Position numbers and translations under genes: made by a program. The notes under the pieces are model-generated. The model was not told the origin of the DNA, did not search any database, and saw only the letters and a program-made list of their open reading frames with translations. From CAVXTF01 sp963701375 (lineage in GTDB: Bacteria > Actinomycetota > Acidimicrobiia > Acidimicrobiales > CAVXTF01), in assembly GCA_963701375.1 (NCBI GenBank), contig CAVOZT010000001.1:124001-188000 (forward strand): a stretch of DNA of 64,000 nt, given 5' to 3'. How positions within the stretch are numbered: the stretch's first letter is position 1; each line of letters starts with the position of its first letter. Positions 53,744-62,749 of this stretch are shown here, in pieces.

Positions 53744-53761
53744 CGCGTTTAAGTAAACGCG
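53744..53761. other. 18-bp perfect palindrome between convergent genes
   Basis: CGCGTTTAAGTAAACGCG lies between the cyclase end (53675) and the TetR stop (53767). Read as RNA it gives a 7-bp stem with a 4-base loop, flanked on one side by TTTTT, so a bidirectional terminator is possible. A protein-binding site is the alternative. Confidence 0.45.
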
Positions 53762-53766
53762 TGCAT

Positions 53767-54573
53767 TTACTTATCGTCGAAATATGACAACGAGACGTCG
53801 GCGTCCCGAACCATCTGAAGCCTCGGTGCGCCGGATGCGACATCGCGGCCGGTGACGGCCCAGTACAGGAGCCGGGCCTCTACATCGGACATGGAGGCAG
53901 TCCTGATACCCCAGAACTCGTACCCAAAGCGGTGAGCAGCGACGTGCGCGAGCATCGACACCAGGGTCGCCGCAACCGCCATCGGGTCGCTTCCCGAGAG
54001 ACCCAAGGCAGCGCCCCGGGCAGATGGTGACGTCGGAGAGGACGGGGAGGATGCGGAGGATGAAGCTCGCGTCAAGGTGATGACCTTGGCGAGTGCGACG
54101 GTGACCTCGTTCAAAGCCCGAACTCGGAGGCCCTGAAAACGCAAGTCACCCTCGACGTTTGCGAGCTCGACCACACGGAACACAGCCCGGTTGTGCTCCC
54201 AGTAGTCCATGAACCCGTCGACCACTTGGCGGGCTGTCGCCCAGCCGCCGCGCTCCGACCAGTCTCCTTCCACCAATTCCGCGAGTGCACCCGCTCCGTC
54301 GACGAGCTCTTCGGACAGGACGAGGATCGCCTGCTCGACGTTCTCGAAGTACTGGTAGAAGGTCGCTGGCGACGTTCCTGCCGCCCTTGCGATGTCGATG
54401 ACCCTGATCGATCGCCACGGGGTCGTCCTGATCAGATCTCCTGTGTGTTCTAGCAGGCGCCGTCTCGTGGCTTGTCCACGCTTACCGGGCACCTTGCCAT
54501 CTGCCGCGGCGACAGTCGCTCCGTCAGATCGCGCGGCGACGTGACGCGCCGCGCGATCTGCTCCGGCTTCCAC
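53767..54573 (-). CDS. TetR/AcrR-family transcriptional regulator
   Basis: Repressor of 268 residues. A disordered N-terminus (about 30 residues) precedes the HTH domain (KRGQATRRRLLEHTGDLI, IARAAGTSPATFYQYFENVEQA). The ligand domain has a Ser-rich insertion (ASSSASSPSSPTSPSA). It lies 24 bp downstream of the large secreted repeat-protein gene on the same strand, so it may be cotranscribed or have a promoter inside that gene's end. Its targets are not evident, but it is one candidate for binding the CTGAC dyads. Confidence 0.88.
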   Translation of the reverse strand: MEAGADRAARHVAARSDGATVAAADGKVPGKRGQATRRRLLEHTGDLIRTTPWRSIRVIDIARAAGTSPATFYQYFENVEQAILVLSEELVDGAGALAELVEGDWSERGGWATARQVVDGFMDYWEHNRAVFRVVELANVEGDLRFQGLRVRALNEVTVALAKVITLTRASSSASSPSSPTSPSARGAALGLSGSDPMAVAATLVSMLAHVAAHRFGYEFWGIRTASMSDVEARLLYWAVTGRDVASGAPRLQMVRDADVSLSYFDDK

Positions 54574-54597
54574 GGAGCTCAGGCTAGGTCAGCTTGA

Positions 54598-57500
54598 TCA
54601 GGTGAACCCCAACTTCACCGAACCGGACGGGTACGTGGCGCTCCAGCCCGCCGGGCCGACTGTTGTGAACGTGCCGGTGTAGGTGCCGGTGATCACAGTC
54701 GCCGAGTAGCCGGAGGTGGGCGTGAACCCCGCCACGGGAACCGCGGTCATCGTGCCTGCGAGCATCGCAGTGTCGCCTGCACCCATGGCGATCACGTCGC
54801 TGCCACCCGAGTTGACGTTGACGTCGTAGACCGCCGTGCTCGTGTCGGTGAGGTTCCCGTTCATGGTGAGAGTCCCGATTCCCGACGGGCCGATCGTTCC
54901 ATTGTTGGTCACGTTCGTCTGGATCGCCCTAGCGCCTCCGGCGCCGGGAAGCGCTGCGATCACGCCGTTGGTGGCGTTCGTGAGCACGTCTCCGGCGGCC
55001 AGGGCGAACGTGGCGCTGTTTCCGCAGCCCACACTTGTGAGGTTCAATACTCCGGCGTTGTTCACGTTCACCGACCCGGTGAGCACCGCGTTGAGCGAGC
55101 ACGTCCCTATGACGTTCACCGTCTGACCATTGGCGATATTGCCGGCGAACTTGGTGCTCCCCTCGACGTCGATCGTTCCCGCCCCCGAGCCGGTCACATT
55201 CAACTCTGCCGGCGTTGCGGAGTTGGCCGTGTGGACGAGGACCGGGGTGCCGGTGATCGTCCCGGCAGCTTGCTGGAAGGTGTCGAGGTCGTTCACCACG
55301 AGCTGGCCCGATCCTGTGATGACGCCGTGCGTCGAGTTGAGGAAGATCGATTTCTTGACGCTCGCCACCTGCAGGGTGAGTCCGGCCGCGATGTTGATCG
55401 TGCCCTTGTTGGTGAACTTGCCCTTCTTCAACGGGGTGTACGTGGTCGCTTCGTTGATGTTGATCGTGCCCTTGTTCTTCACGTTTCCTGAGAGGAAACG
55501 GGTACCACCCACGCCGCCCAACGCGTCCAGCTGGCCCGTTGGCCCTTGGGTCAGGAGCATCGTCTTCGGGACGGTGAGCGCGGAGCTGTTACCGCAACCC
55601 GAGCTTGTCAGGTCGATCGTGCCCGAGCTCTTCAGGCTGGCTCCGAGCGTCTCGTTGGCGTTGTTGCTGCAGGTCCCGTTGATCACGAGGGTCTGGGTGG
55701 AGCCGATGTTGCCCTTGAGCGTGCCCTCGCCCAGCGTCTCCACCGTCGAGGTTCCTGTCCCCGTGTAGTTCAGGGAGACGGCGGGCCCGGCCTGCGGAGC
55801 ATTTAGAAGAACGGGCTCGCCCGACGTGGTGCCGTTGCCCTGGTTGTAGGTGTCGCTCGAGTCGACGATCAGTTGCCCAGTGTGGCTGGATCCACTGCTC
55901 GTGACGGACCCGCCCGTGTCGTTGGTAAAGGTCGCGGCCGGCGTCGCTGTGACGACCGTCATCGACTCTGAGTCGGCGATGTTCATCGGGCCCGCGTTGT
56001 CCCAGGTCCCGGAGCTGTACTGAGTCGGTGCGTTCACAGTGGTGGTGCCTTGGGACGTCACGTTGCCCGAGATGAACCGCGTGCCGCCGGCGCCGATGTC
56101 CGTCTCGAGGACGCCGCCGGAGCCGTTGGTGAGGGTGAAGGTGTTGCCCACCGCGAGGGTCGACGAGTTGCCGCATCCGCTGCTCGTCAGGTGGATGGCG
56201 CCGTTGCTCGTGAGGCTCGCGTCTTCGGTTTCCACGGCGTTGTCACTGCAGAAGCCGTTGATATCGAGGGTCTGGCCCGAGGCGATGTTGCCGTCGAGCG
56301 TGCCCTCTCCCTCGGTCAATACCGTCGAGCTTCCGGTTCCCGTGTAGTGAAGAGCGATGGCAGGCCCGGCCTGAGGGGCATTGAGAAACACGGGCTCCCC
56401 GGACGTGGTTCCGTTGCCCTGGTTGTAGGTGTCGCCAGCGTCGACGATGAGTTGGCCCGTGTGGCTGGTCCCGGTGCTCGTGACCGAGCCGCCCGTGTCG
56501 TTCGTGAAGATCGCGGCCGTCGCCGCGGTCATTGACTCTGAGTCGGCGATGTTCATCGCGCCGGCGTTGTCCCAGGTCCCGGAGCTGTACTGAGTCAGCT
56601 GGTCGATGCTGGTGGTGCCGTCGTTGGTCACCTTGCCCGAGATGAACCTCGTGCCGCTTGCACCGATGTCCGTCTCGAGGACCCCGCCGGATCCATTGGT
56701 GAAGGTGAAGCCGGTGCCAACATTCAGGGTCGACTGATTCCCGCATCCGCTGCTCGTCAGGTGGACAGTGCCGCTGCTAGTGAGGCTCGCGTCCTCGGTC
56801 GTCACGGCGTTATTACTGCAAAAGCCGTTGATATCGAGGGTCTGTCCCGAGGCGATGTTGCCGTCGAGCGTGCCCTCTCCCTCGGTCAATACCGTCGAGC
56901 TTCCGGTCCCTGTGTAGTGAAGTGCGATGCTCGGTCCGGCCTGAGGGGCACTGAGGAAGACAGGCTCCCCGGACGTGGTGCCGTTGCCCTGGTTGTAGGT
57001 GTTGCCCGAGTCGACGATCAGTTGGCCTGTGTGGCTGGTCCCGCTGCTGGTGATGGACCCGCCCGTGTCGTCGGTGAAGGTCGCGGACGGCGTCGCCGTC
57101 ACGACCGTCATGGACTCGGAGTCTGCGATGTTCATCGAGCCCGCGTTGTCCCAGGTCCCGGAGCTGTACTGAGTCGGCGCGTCGACGTTGGTGGTGCCGG
57201 CGGTCGTCACGTTGCCCGAGATGAAGCGCGTGCCTCCGGCTCCCACGTCCGTCTCGATGACGCCACTGCCGGCCACCGCGAGGGTCGTACCGATGCCGAT
57301 CGTGGCGTTGTTGCCGCAGCCCGTGCTACCCAGGAGCAGTCGCCCGGTGCTGTTGATCGCATCGCTGTCGGGCGTGAAAGCTGTGTTGGCGGTGTCGAGC
57401 ACCGCGTTGTTGCTACAGGTACCTTCCACTTGGAGGGTCTCCTGGTCGCCGCTCGTCCCGGAGCCGACGACGAGAGCGTCGATCGAGGTGGTTCCGCCGA

Positions 57501-57810
57501 TCAGTTGGACGGTGTAGGTGCCCCCGTTCGTGATGCATGCCACGTCGCCCGTGCCCGGCACGGTGCCTTTGCTCCAGTCGGCGGCGGTGTTCCAGCTATA
57601 GGTGCCCGTCGCGGTCACGGTCCAGCTGTCGGTGCAGGTCGGCGGCAAGGCGCCGGCGGGTGAAACGGCCAAGCCGACCACGGCTGCCCCTACGGTAAGT
57701 GCGCCTCCGAGGAGCATCGTGGCCAGAACGGTCCGGATCGTCGTGCGCAATAGACCCGTCATTTTCGATTGTGCCCCTTTCGAGCGAGCGGTCAGCCGTG
57801 CGAGCGCCAT
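54598..57810 (-). CDS. Large secreted repeat protein (beta-helix-like)
   Basis: Exported protein of 1070 residues. The signal peptide helix is TVLATMLLGGALTVGAAVVGLAV, cut after AGA. It has four consecutive units of about 190 residues, the first three very alike (TRFISGNV, TQYSSGTWDNAG, MNIADSESMT, HTGQLIVDSG, TYNQGNGTTSGEPV, DINGFCSNNA, LTSSGCGN), the fourth diverged, then a partial unit. Each unit carries a Cys pair. The Gly/Thr/Ser/Asn-rich strands suggest a right-handed beta-helix surface or matrix protein. No sortase motif or enzyme domain is seen. Start at 57810 or ATG 57762. Confidence 0.83.
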   Translation of the reverse strand: MALARLTARSKGAQSKMTGLLRTTIRTVLATMLLGGALTVGAAVVGLAVSPAGALPPTCTDSWTVTATGTYSWNTAADWSKGTVPGTGDVACITNGGTYTVQLIGGTTSIDALVVGSGTSGDQETLQVEGTCSNNAVLDTANTAFTPDSDAINSTGRLLLGSTGCGNNATIGIGTTLAVAGSGVIETDVGAGGTRFISGNVTTAGTTNVDAPTQYSSGTWDNAGSMNIADSESMTVVTATPSATFTDDTGGSITSSGTSHTGQLIVDSGNTYNQGNGTTSGEPVFLSAPQAGPSIALHYTGTGSSTVLTEGEGTLDGNIASGQTLDINGFCSNNAVTTEDASLTSSGTVHLTSSGCGNQSTLNVGTGFTFTNGSGGVLETDIGASGTRFISGKVTNDGTTSIDQLTQYSSGTWDNAGAMNIADSESMTAATAAIFTNDTGGSVTSTGTSHTGQLIVDAGDTYNQGNGTTSGEPVFLNAPQAGPAIALHYTGTGSSTVLTEGEGTLDGNIASGQTLDINGFCSDNAVETEDASLTSNGAIHLTSSGCGNSSTLAVGNTFTLTNGSGGVLETDIGAGGTRFISGNVTSQGTTTVNAPTQYSSGTWDNAGPMNIADSESMTVVTATPAATFTNDTGGSVTSSGSSHTGQLIVDSSDTYNQGNGTTSGEPVLLNAPQAGPAVSLNYTGTGTSTVETLGEGTLKGNIGSTQTLVINGTCSNNANETLGASLKSSGTIDLTSSGCGNSSALTVPKTMLLTQGPTGQLDALGGVGGTRFLSGNVKNKGTININEATTYTPLKKGKFTNKGTINIAAGLTLQVASVKKSIFLNSTHGVITGSGQLVVNDLDTFQQAAGTITGTPVLVHTANSATPAELNVTGSGAGTIDVEGSTKFAGNIANGQTVNVIGTCSLNAVLTGSVNVNNAGVLNLTSVGCGNSATFALAAGDVLTNATNGVIAALPGAGGARAIQTNVTNNGTIGPSGIGTLTMNGNLTDTSTAVYDVNVNSGGSDVIAMGAGDTAMLAGTMTAVPVAGFTPTSGYSATVITGTYTGTFTTVGPAGWSATYPSGSVKLGFT
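55560..57220 (-). repeat. About 570-bp near-identical DNA repeats in the secreted-protein gene
   Basis: Three long direct repeats encode the first three 190-residue units. For example, GGAGCTGTACTGAGTC recurs at 56011, 56581 and 57160, spaced 570 and 579 bp. Stretches of tens of bases are identical, so the copies are recent or kept alike by gene conversion. The outer limits given are approximate. Confidence 0.75.
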
Positions 57811-57974
57811 CGAACAGGCGCACCTTCGGACTTTCCGCCTCTCCGCCTACCGCCGATTTCTTACAAAGTGATTATCAACACTCGCGCCGCGGAAATGCAT
57901 CGGCAAATCTGGGTAATTCGGTAGCAAACACCTGAGAGATCCCTGAGAGCCGCGATCCGGACGGGCGAAAACAG

Positions 57975-58008
57975 GTACAGGTTCTCGTTTTGAGCACCGA
58001 GACTGTAC
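57975..58008. promoter_or_regulatory. Inverted repeat upstream of the KstR-like gene
   Basis: Arms GTACAGGTTCTCG (57975-57987) and CGAGACTGTAC (57998-58008), imperfect by a 2-base insertion, 58 bp before the regulator start at 58066. Probably an autoregulatory operator. It does not look like the mycobacterial KstR site (AAC-N2-GTT core). Confidence 0.4.
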
Positions 58009-58065
58009 GGTTTTCACGTGGCGGGTACGACGATTTCGGCCAAATGCCGGTAGAGGTGCGCTGAG

Positions 58066-58752
58066 GTGACCGTCAGGCTTCCTGATGGATCTGAAGTTTC
58101 TGCGCGAGCAGCGACCGGGACCGACAGGGACTTTCCGCGTCCGTTGACCCGCGCCCAACAGGGCCGGCTCCAGAGAGTTCTCGACGCGGCGATGGAGCTC
58201 GGGCTCGAAGGCGGGTACGAAGCGGTCCAGATGCGAGACGTTGCGTCCCGTGCTCACGTGGCGATGGGGACGGTGTATCGCTACTTCACATCGAAGGACC
58301 ACCTTCTTGGTGCTGCGCTCGTCCACTGGGTCGAGCAACTCGACACTCGTCTCGCTCAGGTCCCTGCAAGGGGAGAGACCGCAGCGGACCGGGTCATCGA
58401 CGTGCTCGATCGCGCTCTGCGGGCAATGGGGCGCCAACCCCGGCTGGTAGAAGCCGTCTTTTCCTCTCTGTCTTCCTCGGACCCTTCGACGATCGAGTGT
58501 CAGAACCAGATCTCGAAGCTCATGGACGGGATCATCAGAAGGGCGATGGGCGAGCCCGAGCCCGACGACTTTGCTGACCGGTCCAGGCTGCTCGGACACG
58601 TCTGGTACTCGTCGATCGTCGGCTGGGTGAACGGGCGGACCGACCTGGCGCGAGTGCACAACGAGGTGGCGATCGCCGTCCGGCTGCTGCTCGGCGGGGG
58701 CGGGACCGGATCTGGGAGCGGATCTGGGAGCTCAGCCGCAGAATCGGCTTGA
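58066..58752 (+). CDS. TetR-family regulator, KstR-like
   Basis: Regulator of 228 residues whose DNA-binding domain, LTRAQQGRLQRVLDAAMELG and YEAVQMRDVASRAHVAMG followed by TVYRYFTSKDHLLGAAL, closely resembles KstR, the cholesterol-catabolism repressor of mycobacteria and rhodococci. KstR binds steroid CoA thioesters. In this window the steroid genes make such a regulator plausible, though orthology is not proven. The C-terminus ends in a Gly/Ser repeat (TGSGSGSGSS). GTG start. Upstream dyad at 57975; the alcohol dehydrogenase follows on the same strand. Confidence 0.87.
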   Translation: MTVRLPDGSEVSARAATGTDRDFPRPLTRAQQGRLQRVLDAAMELGLEGGYEAVQMRDVASRAHVAMGTVYRYFTSKDHLLGAALVHWVEQLDTRLAQVPARGETAADRVIDVLDRALRAMGRQPRLVEAVFSSLSSSDPSTIECQNQISKLMDGIIRRAMGEPEPDDFADRSRLLGHVWYSSIVGWVNGRTDLARVHNEVAIAVRLLLGGGGTGSGSGSGSSAAESA

Positions 58753-58785
58753 CGCCGCTGGTACCTTCCTTGGTTGCGGCCCAGG

Positions 58786-58801
58786 TTCGACCATGGTCGA
58801 A
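58786..58801. promoter_or_regulatory. Perfect 16-bp palindrome upstream of alcohol dehydrogenase
   Basis: TTCGACCATGGTCGAA, 65 bp before the dehydrogenase start at 58867 and 34 bp after the KstR-like gene. Its symmetry and place suggest an operator. Confidence 0.5.
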
Positions 58802-58866
58802 TGCGCCGGACGCGATCACAAGCAGAACCACAGGCAGAACAAGGACGCGATCAACAAGGGGTGGTC

Positions 58867-59947
58867 ATGCGCGGAGCGGTCTTCCACGAGATGGGCAAGG
58901 AAGAGATCACTTACCACGAGGATGTCGAGGTTGCCGACCCAGGTCCCGGCGAAGTACGCGTGAGGATCCACGCCGCCGGGGTGTGCCACTCTGACCTTTC
59001 CGCGATGAACGGAACGCTGCCGCAACCAGCTCCCGCGGTGCTCGGTCACGAGGGAGCCGGCGAAATCGTCGCGGTCGGAGAGGGGGTACCCGCGAGCAGG
59101 GTCGGGGACCACGTCATCATCGCCTGGACTCCGCCGTGCGGTGAATGCAACCCGTGCTTACGGGGTGAGGCCAACCTCTGTACCAGCATCTTCTTCCAGA
59201 TCGCTGGCTCGCAGCGCTTCACGGTCGGTGGCGAGCCAGCGTTCGGGTTCGCCGGGACCGGCACATTCGTCGAGGAGATGGTTGTCCCGGTTCAAGGGGT
59301 TGTCACGATTCCGGACGACGTGCCTTACGAGATCGGTGCTCTCATCGGCTGCGGTGTGACGACCGGGGTGGGTGCGGCGCTCAACACGGCGAAAGTGAAG
59401 CCAGGATCGACGGTTGCCGTTTTCGGGGCCGGAGGCGTCGGGATCGCGGCGATCCAAGGAGCGCGGCATCGCGGGGGCTGCCGAGATCGTCGCTGTCGAC
59501 ACGGTGCCCTCTAAGTTGGAGGACGCCAAGAGGTTCGGTGCCACCCACGGGACCGACCCGAACGGTCTTGACGCGCTCAACATGCAGATCAACTCTGGCG
59601 AAGGGTTCGACTACGCAATCGAGTGCATCGGGCTACCTCAGACCATCCGAGCGTCTTACGACGCGGTCCGGCGAGGCGGGACTGCCGTGATCGTGGGAGC
59701 CGGGAGCTCGGAGGCCAAGGTCGAGTTCAACGCGTTCGAGCTCTTCTTCATGGAGAAGAAGATCCTCGGAAGCTATTACGGTTCGGCGAACGTGCGCACG
59801 GAGTTTCTTCGCTTGATCCGACTGTGGCGCGCAGGGCGGCTGGACCTGGACGGGATGATCTCGCGCAGACTCGACATCTCCAAAGCGCAGGACGCTTTCG
59901 ACGCAATGAAGCGCGGCGAGGTGATACGTCAGATCCTCACGTTCTGA
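58867..59947 (+). CDS. Zinc-dependent alcohol dehydrogenase (frame broken)
   Basis: MDR-family zinc alcohol dehydrogenase, about 360 residues after correction. Catalytic zinc ligands: Cys in GVCHSDLS and His in LGHEGAGEIV. The structural zinc lobe is CGECNPCLRGEANLC with four Cys. The Rossmann loop is VFGAGGVGIAAIQGAR. There the frame ends; the next frame continues IAGAAEIVAVDTVPSKLEDAKRFGAT and runs to 59947. One extra G in 59464-59465 explains it. ATG 58867 (GTG 58861 is also possible). It would oxidise an alcohol to the aldehyde, feeding aldehyde dehydrogenases such as the one at 49497. Confidence 0.88.
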
Positions 59948-59984
59948 GAGGCGGCCGGACCAAATAAGCAGACGGGCTGAATAA

Positions 59985-61433
59985 TTAGATCTTCGAGGCG
60001 ATCAGGCTCGCCATCGCCTGGGCGCCGGTACCTCCGATGGGCATGTGGACACCGTCGGGACCGAACCACTGAGGGTTCGCATCGGCAAGCGCATTGAAGT
60101 CCGCGATCCTCGCGTTTGCGTACATCGGCACTCCTTGTTGGAGTGTCGCATTCACCGACTGCCACCAGCTGTACGACGGCGGAAGGTGGACTGTCACGAA
60201 CACGACCACGGACGCGCCTGCAGCTGCAGACATCATCTGCTGAAACTGCGCTAGATCCACGGGCCCGTTCGTCCCGAGATCGATCACCACGATCGAACCG
60301 AGAGTTCCGGCGACCCTCATCGCCTGTACCAGCGCAACCCCGTCGTCCCACTGCCGGCTCACCACGGCCTCGACGTCGATACCTGGGATGTCTGATTGCA
60401 GATCGGGTTGTGCGTCGAGCATGACCGAGTCGCCGATGGCCGTCGTGTGCCCACAGACGTACCCCGCCGTGCATTGGGGCGGAGGGGGAGCTCCAACGCC
60501 CGGCATCGGGTGGGGAGTGGTCGGAAGGATCCAATACCCGCCGCCGCCCGGACCGGCGGCGATCGCGGCGATGGGGTTGGCGAGTCGGGCGGCGCCCATC
60601 GAACCGTGGTAGCCGGCGTTGCCGAACGAGAAGATCCCGCCGTCCGAAGCGACGAGCCAGTACCCCTCGCCGTTGGGCGTCGCGGCCATGCCGACGATCG
60701 GCGCGTTCAGATGCTTGGCACCCATCGAACCGTGGTAGCCGGCGTTGCCGAACGAGAAGATCCCGCCGTCCGAAGCGACGAGCCAGTACCCCTCGCCGTT
60801 GGGCGTCGCGGCCATGCCGACGATCGGCGCGTTCAGATGCTTGGCACCCATCGAACCGTGGAAGCCGGCGTTGCCGAACGAGAAGATCCCGCCGTCCGAA
60901 GCGACGAGCCAGTACCCCTCGCCGTTGGGCGTCGCGGCCATGCCGACGATCGGCGCGTTCAGATGCTTGGCACCCATCGAACCGTGGAAGCCGGCGTTGC
61001 CGAACGAGAAGATCCCGCCGTCCGAAGCGACGAGCCAGTACCCCTCGCCGTTGGGCGTCGCGGCAATGCCGACGATCGGCGCGTTCAGATGCTTGGCACC
61101 CATCGAACCGTGGAAGCCGGCGTTGCCGAACGAGAAGATCCCGCCGTCCGAAGCGACGAGCCAGTACCCCTCGCCGTTGGGCGTCGCGGCCATGCCGACG
61201 ATCGGCGCGTTCAGGTGGGCGGGGGCGTTGCCGTGATTCTTCGCCGTTCCGAACGGTACCGGCGCGCCTGGATTGTCGGATGTCGTACTGCGAGGTGACG
61301 CTCCCACGTGGGGCGACGACGTCGCCACGGCTGAAGGCGCCATCACCAGGACGGTCAGCGAGACCGCCGACACGGCCAGGACAATCTGCGTCGCCCTTGA
61401 CGACGAAGCCGCCTTCGAGCGAGGACGTCTCAC
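59985..61433 (-). CDS. Secreted repeat protein with C-terminal SGNH-like domain
   Basis: Exported protein of 482 residues. After a signal helix (VLAVSAVSLTVLVMAPSAVA) come about six 42-residue repeats of the GYWLVASDGGIFSFG type, then a C-terminal SGNH domain like those of peptidoglycan or sugar O-acyltransferases: nucleophile TTAIGDSVML, VVIDLGTNG and the Asp/His pair in FGPDGVHM. It is built like the CHAP protein at 9496, with the same repeats and a different catalytic end. GTG or ATG near 61433 is accepted as the start. Confidence 0.85.
   Translation of the reverse strand: MRRPRSKAASSSRATQIVLAVSAVSLTVLVMAPSAVATSSPHVGASPRSTTSDNPGAPVPFGTAKNHGNAPAHLNAPIVGMAATPNGEGYWLVASDGGIFSFGNAGFHGSMGAKHLNAPIVGIAATPNGEGYWLVASDGGIFSFGNAGFHGSMGAKHLNAPIVGMAATPNGEGYWLVASDGGIFSFGNAGFHGSMGAKHLNAPIVGMAATPNGEGYWLVASDGGIFSFGNAGYHGSMGAKHLNAPIVGMAATPNGEGYWLVASDGGIFSFGNAGYHGSMGAARLANPIAAIAAGPGGGGYWILPTTPHPMPGVGAPPPPQCTAGYVCGHTTAIGDSVMLDAQPDLQSDIPGIDVEAVVSRQWDDGVALVQAMRVAGTLGSIVVIDLGTNGPVDLAQFQQMMSAAAGASVVVFVTVHLPPSYSWWQSVNATLQQGVPMYANARIADFNALADANPQWFGPDGVHMPIGGTGAQAMASLIASKI
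60595..61224 (-). repeat. Five nearly identical 126-bp tandem repeats
   Basis: Units begin at 60595, 60721, 60847, 60973 and 61099 and encode the 42-residue GYWLVASDGGIFSFG repeats of the SGNH protein. Copies differ by only a few bases (for example TAGCC/AAGCC, GGCCATG/GGCAATG), which indicates recent expansion or homogenisation and a risk of assembly collapse. Confidence 0.9.
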
Positions 61434-61473
61434 CGGTTCAACCCTATGCCTCTCGAGCTTCCTGGCCGGGCGG

Positions 61474-62607
61474 TCAGCCTCCGACAGCTCCAGCGACCGC
61501 AGTGACGACGATGTTGGCTCCGCGCAAGTCGCCGATGAGACTGCCTTCCATCCTGTTCATGACATAAGAGACGGTCAGGCCCAGGTCCTGGTCCATGACG
61601 ATCAGGGATCCCCCATAGCCCCCCCAGTAGCAGGTCCTTGGTCCGCCTGGCATGAGCTCACTGCTGAGCCCGTAACCGATCCCTATTCGAAGCGGGGCAC
61701 CAAGGACCAGGTCCGTCCCGTTTGCTTGCTCTGCGAACAGCGCGTCACAACCCTTCTCGGAAAGCAGGCGAATCCCGCGGGCCGTCCCCTTTCCGGCAAT
61801 TATCGATTGGACGGTTGCAACCGAACGGGCATTGCCGTGGCCGTTCGCTGCGGGGATCTCGGCACGCCGCCACCATTCCCGGTTGGCGAACTCGGCAACG
61901 AGTGGCGGGTTCGCGAACGTGCGAACCGGGATGCTCATCGGGTCCAACGCGCCGAGATCCGGCAAGTCGGGGGGAGGGATCACAGGCGACACCCGGACGT
62001 CCTCGGACGGAGCAAGCCCGATATGGAAGTCCGCCCCGAGCGGTCCCGCGACCTCCGACGCAAACCACTTTCCGATGGTTGTTCCCGTTATGCGCCTGAC
62101 GATCTCCCCGATCAGGTAACCCTGGGTGACGGCGTGATAGCCCGAGGCGGAACCTGGCTCCCACCAAGGCTTCTGCCGCGCCAGCACGCCGGTGCACTTC
62201 TCCCAGTCGGCGAGATCCTCGACCGTGAGGGGCTCACCGAATCCCGAAAGACCTGCGGTGTGGCCCATGACATGGCGTACCTCGATCCGTTCCTTGCCGT
62301 TCGCGGCGAACTCGGGCCAATACTTTGCGACGGGGTCCGAGAAATCGAGATCCCCTCGGTCCGCGAGCATCAGTGCGCACAAGAACGTCATCGTCTTCGT
62401 CGTGGACCAGACGTTCACGATGGTGTCGCTCTCCCACGCCACCGAAAGCGCGGCGTCGCGGTACCCACCCCATATGTCGACGACAGGCTCACCGTGCAAC
62501 ATGACCATTACGGACGCTCCAACGTCGGTACCCGCGTCGAGACTCTTGCGGAGGGTCTCTGCGACACCTTCGAATGGGCCGTCCCACTTCCCGCTGATGT
62601 CAGCCAT
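61474..62607 (-). CDS. Class C beta-lactamase-like serine hydrolase
   Basis: Serine hydrolase/esterase of the beta-lactamase (AmpC/EstB) fold, 377 residues. Nucleophile motif SxxK is STTK (in VNVWSTTKTMTF). The second-motif Tyr is in SGYHAVTQGYLIGE, and WGGYGGSL resembles the third motif. No signal peptide, so an intracellular esterase is more likely than an antibiotic-hydrolysing enzyme. Actinobacterial relatives sit in lipid and steroid degradation regions. ATG 62607 is favoured over the frame opening at 62673, as it starts the conserved part. Confidence 0.86.
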   Translation of the reverse strand: MADISGKWDGPFEGVAETLRKSLDAGTDVGASVMVMLHGEPVVDIWGGYRDAALSVAWESDTIVNVWSTTKTMTFLCALMLADRGDLDFSDPVAKYWPEFAANGKERIEVRHVMGHTAGLSGFGEPLTVEDLADWEKCTGVLARQKPWWEPGSASGYHAVTQGYLIGEIVRRITGTTIGKWFASEVAGPLGADFHIGLAPSEDVRVSPVIPPPDLPDLGALDPMSIPVRTFANPPLVAEFANREWWRRAEIPAANGHGNARSVATVQSIIAGKGTARGIRLLSEKGCDALFAEQANGTDLVLGAPLRIGIGYGLSSELMPGGPRTCYWGGYGGSLIVMDQDLGLTVSYVMNRMEGSLIGDLRGANIVVTAVAGAVGG

Positions 62608-62749
62608 GCGCCTCTCCTCCTGTGTGCAGCGAGTCTCGCACCCCGATCCTCCGATATAGGAACTTCGCGGCACGAGCAGGTTCGCACGCCGCTCAGTGTC
62701 CTCGGATCAGGGTTCCCGGGCCGGGATCGTCAGCTCCTAGTGTGCGGAT

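Noticed and set aside
54598..57810. Autotransporter or adhesin of Gram-negative type
   Set aside because: No C-terminal beta-barrel is present; the rest of the window is actinobacterial in style.
60595..61224. CRISPR-like regular repeat array
   Set aside because: The period is 126 bp with no unique spacers and it encodes the 42-residue protein repeat.
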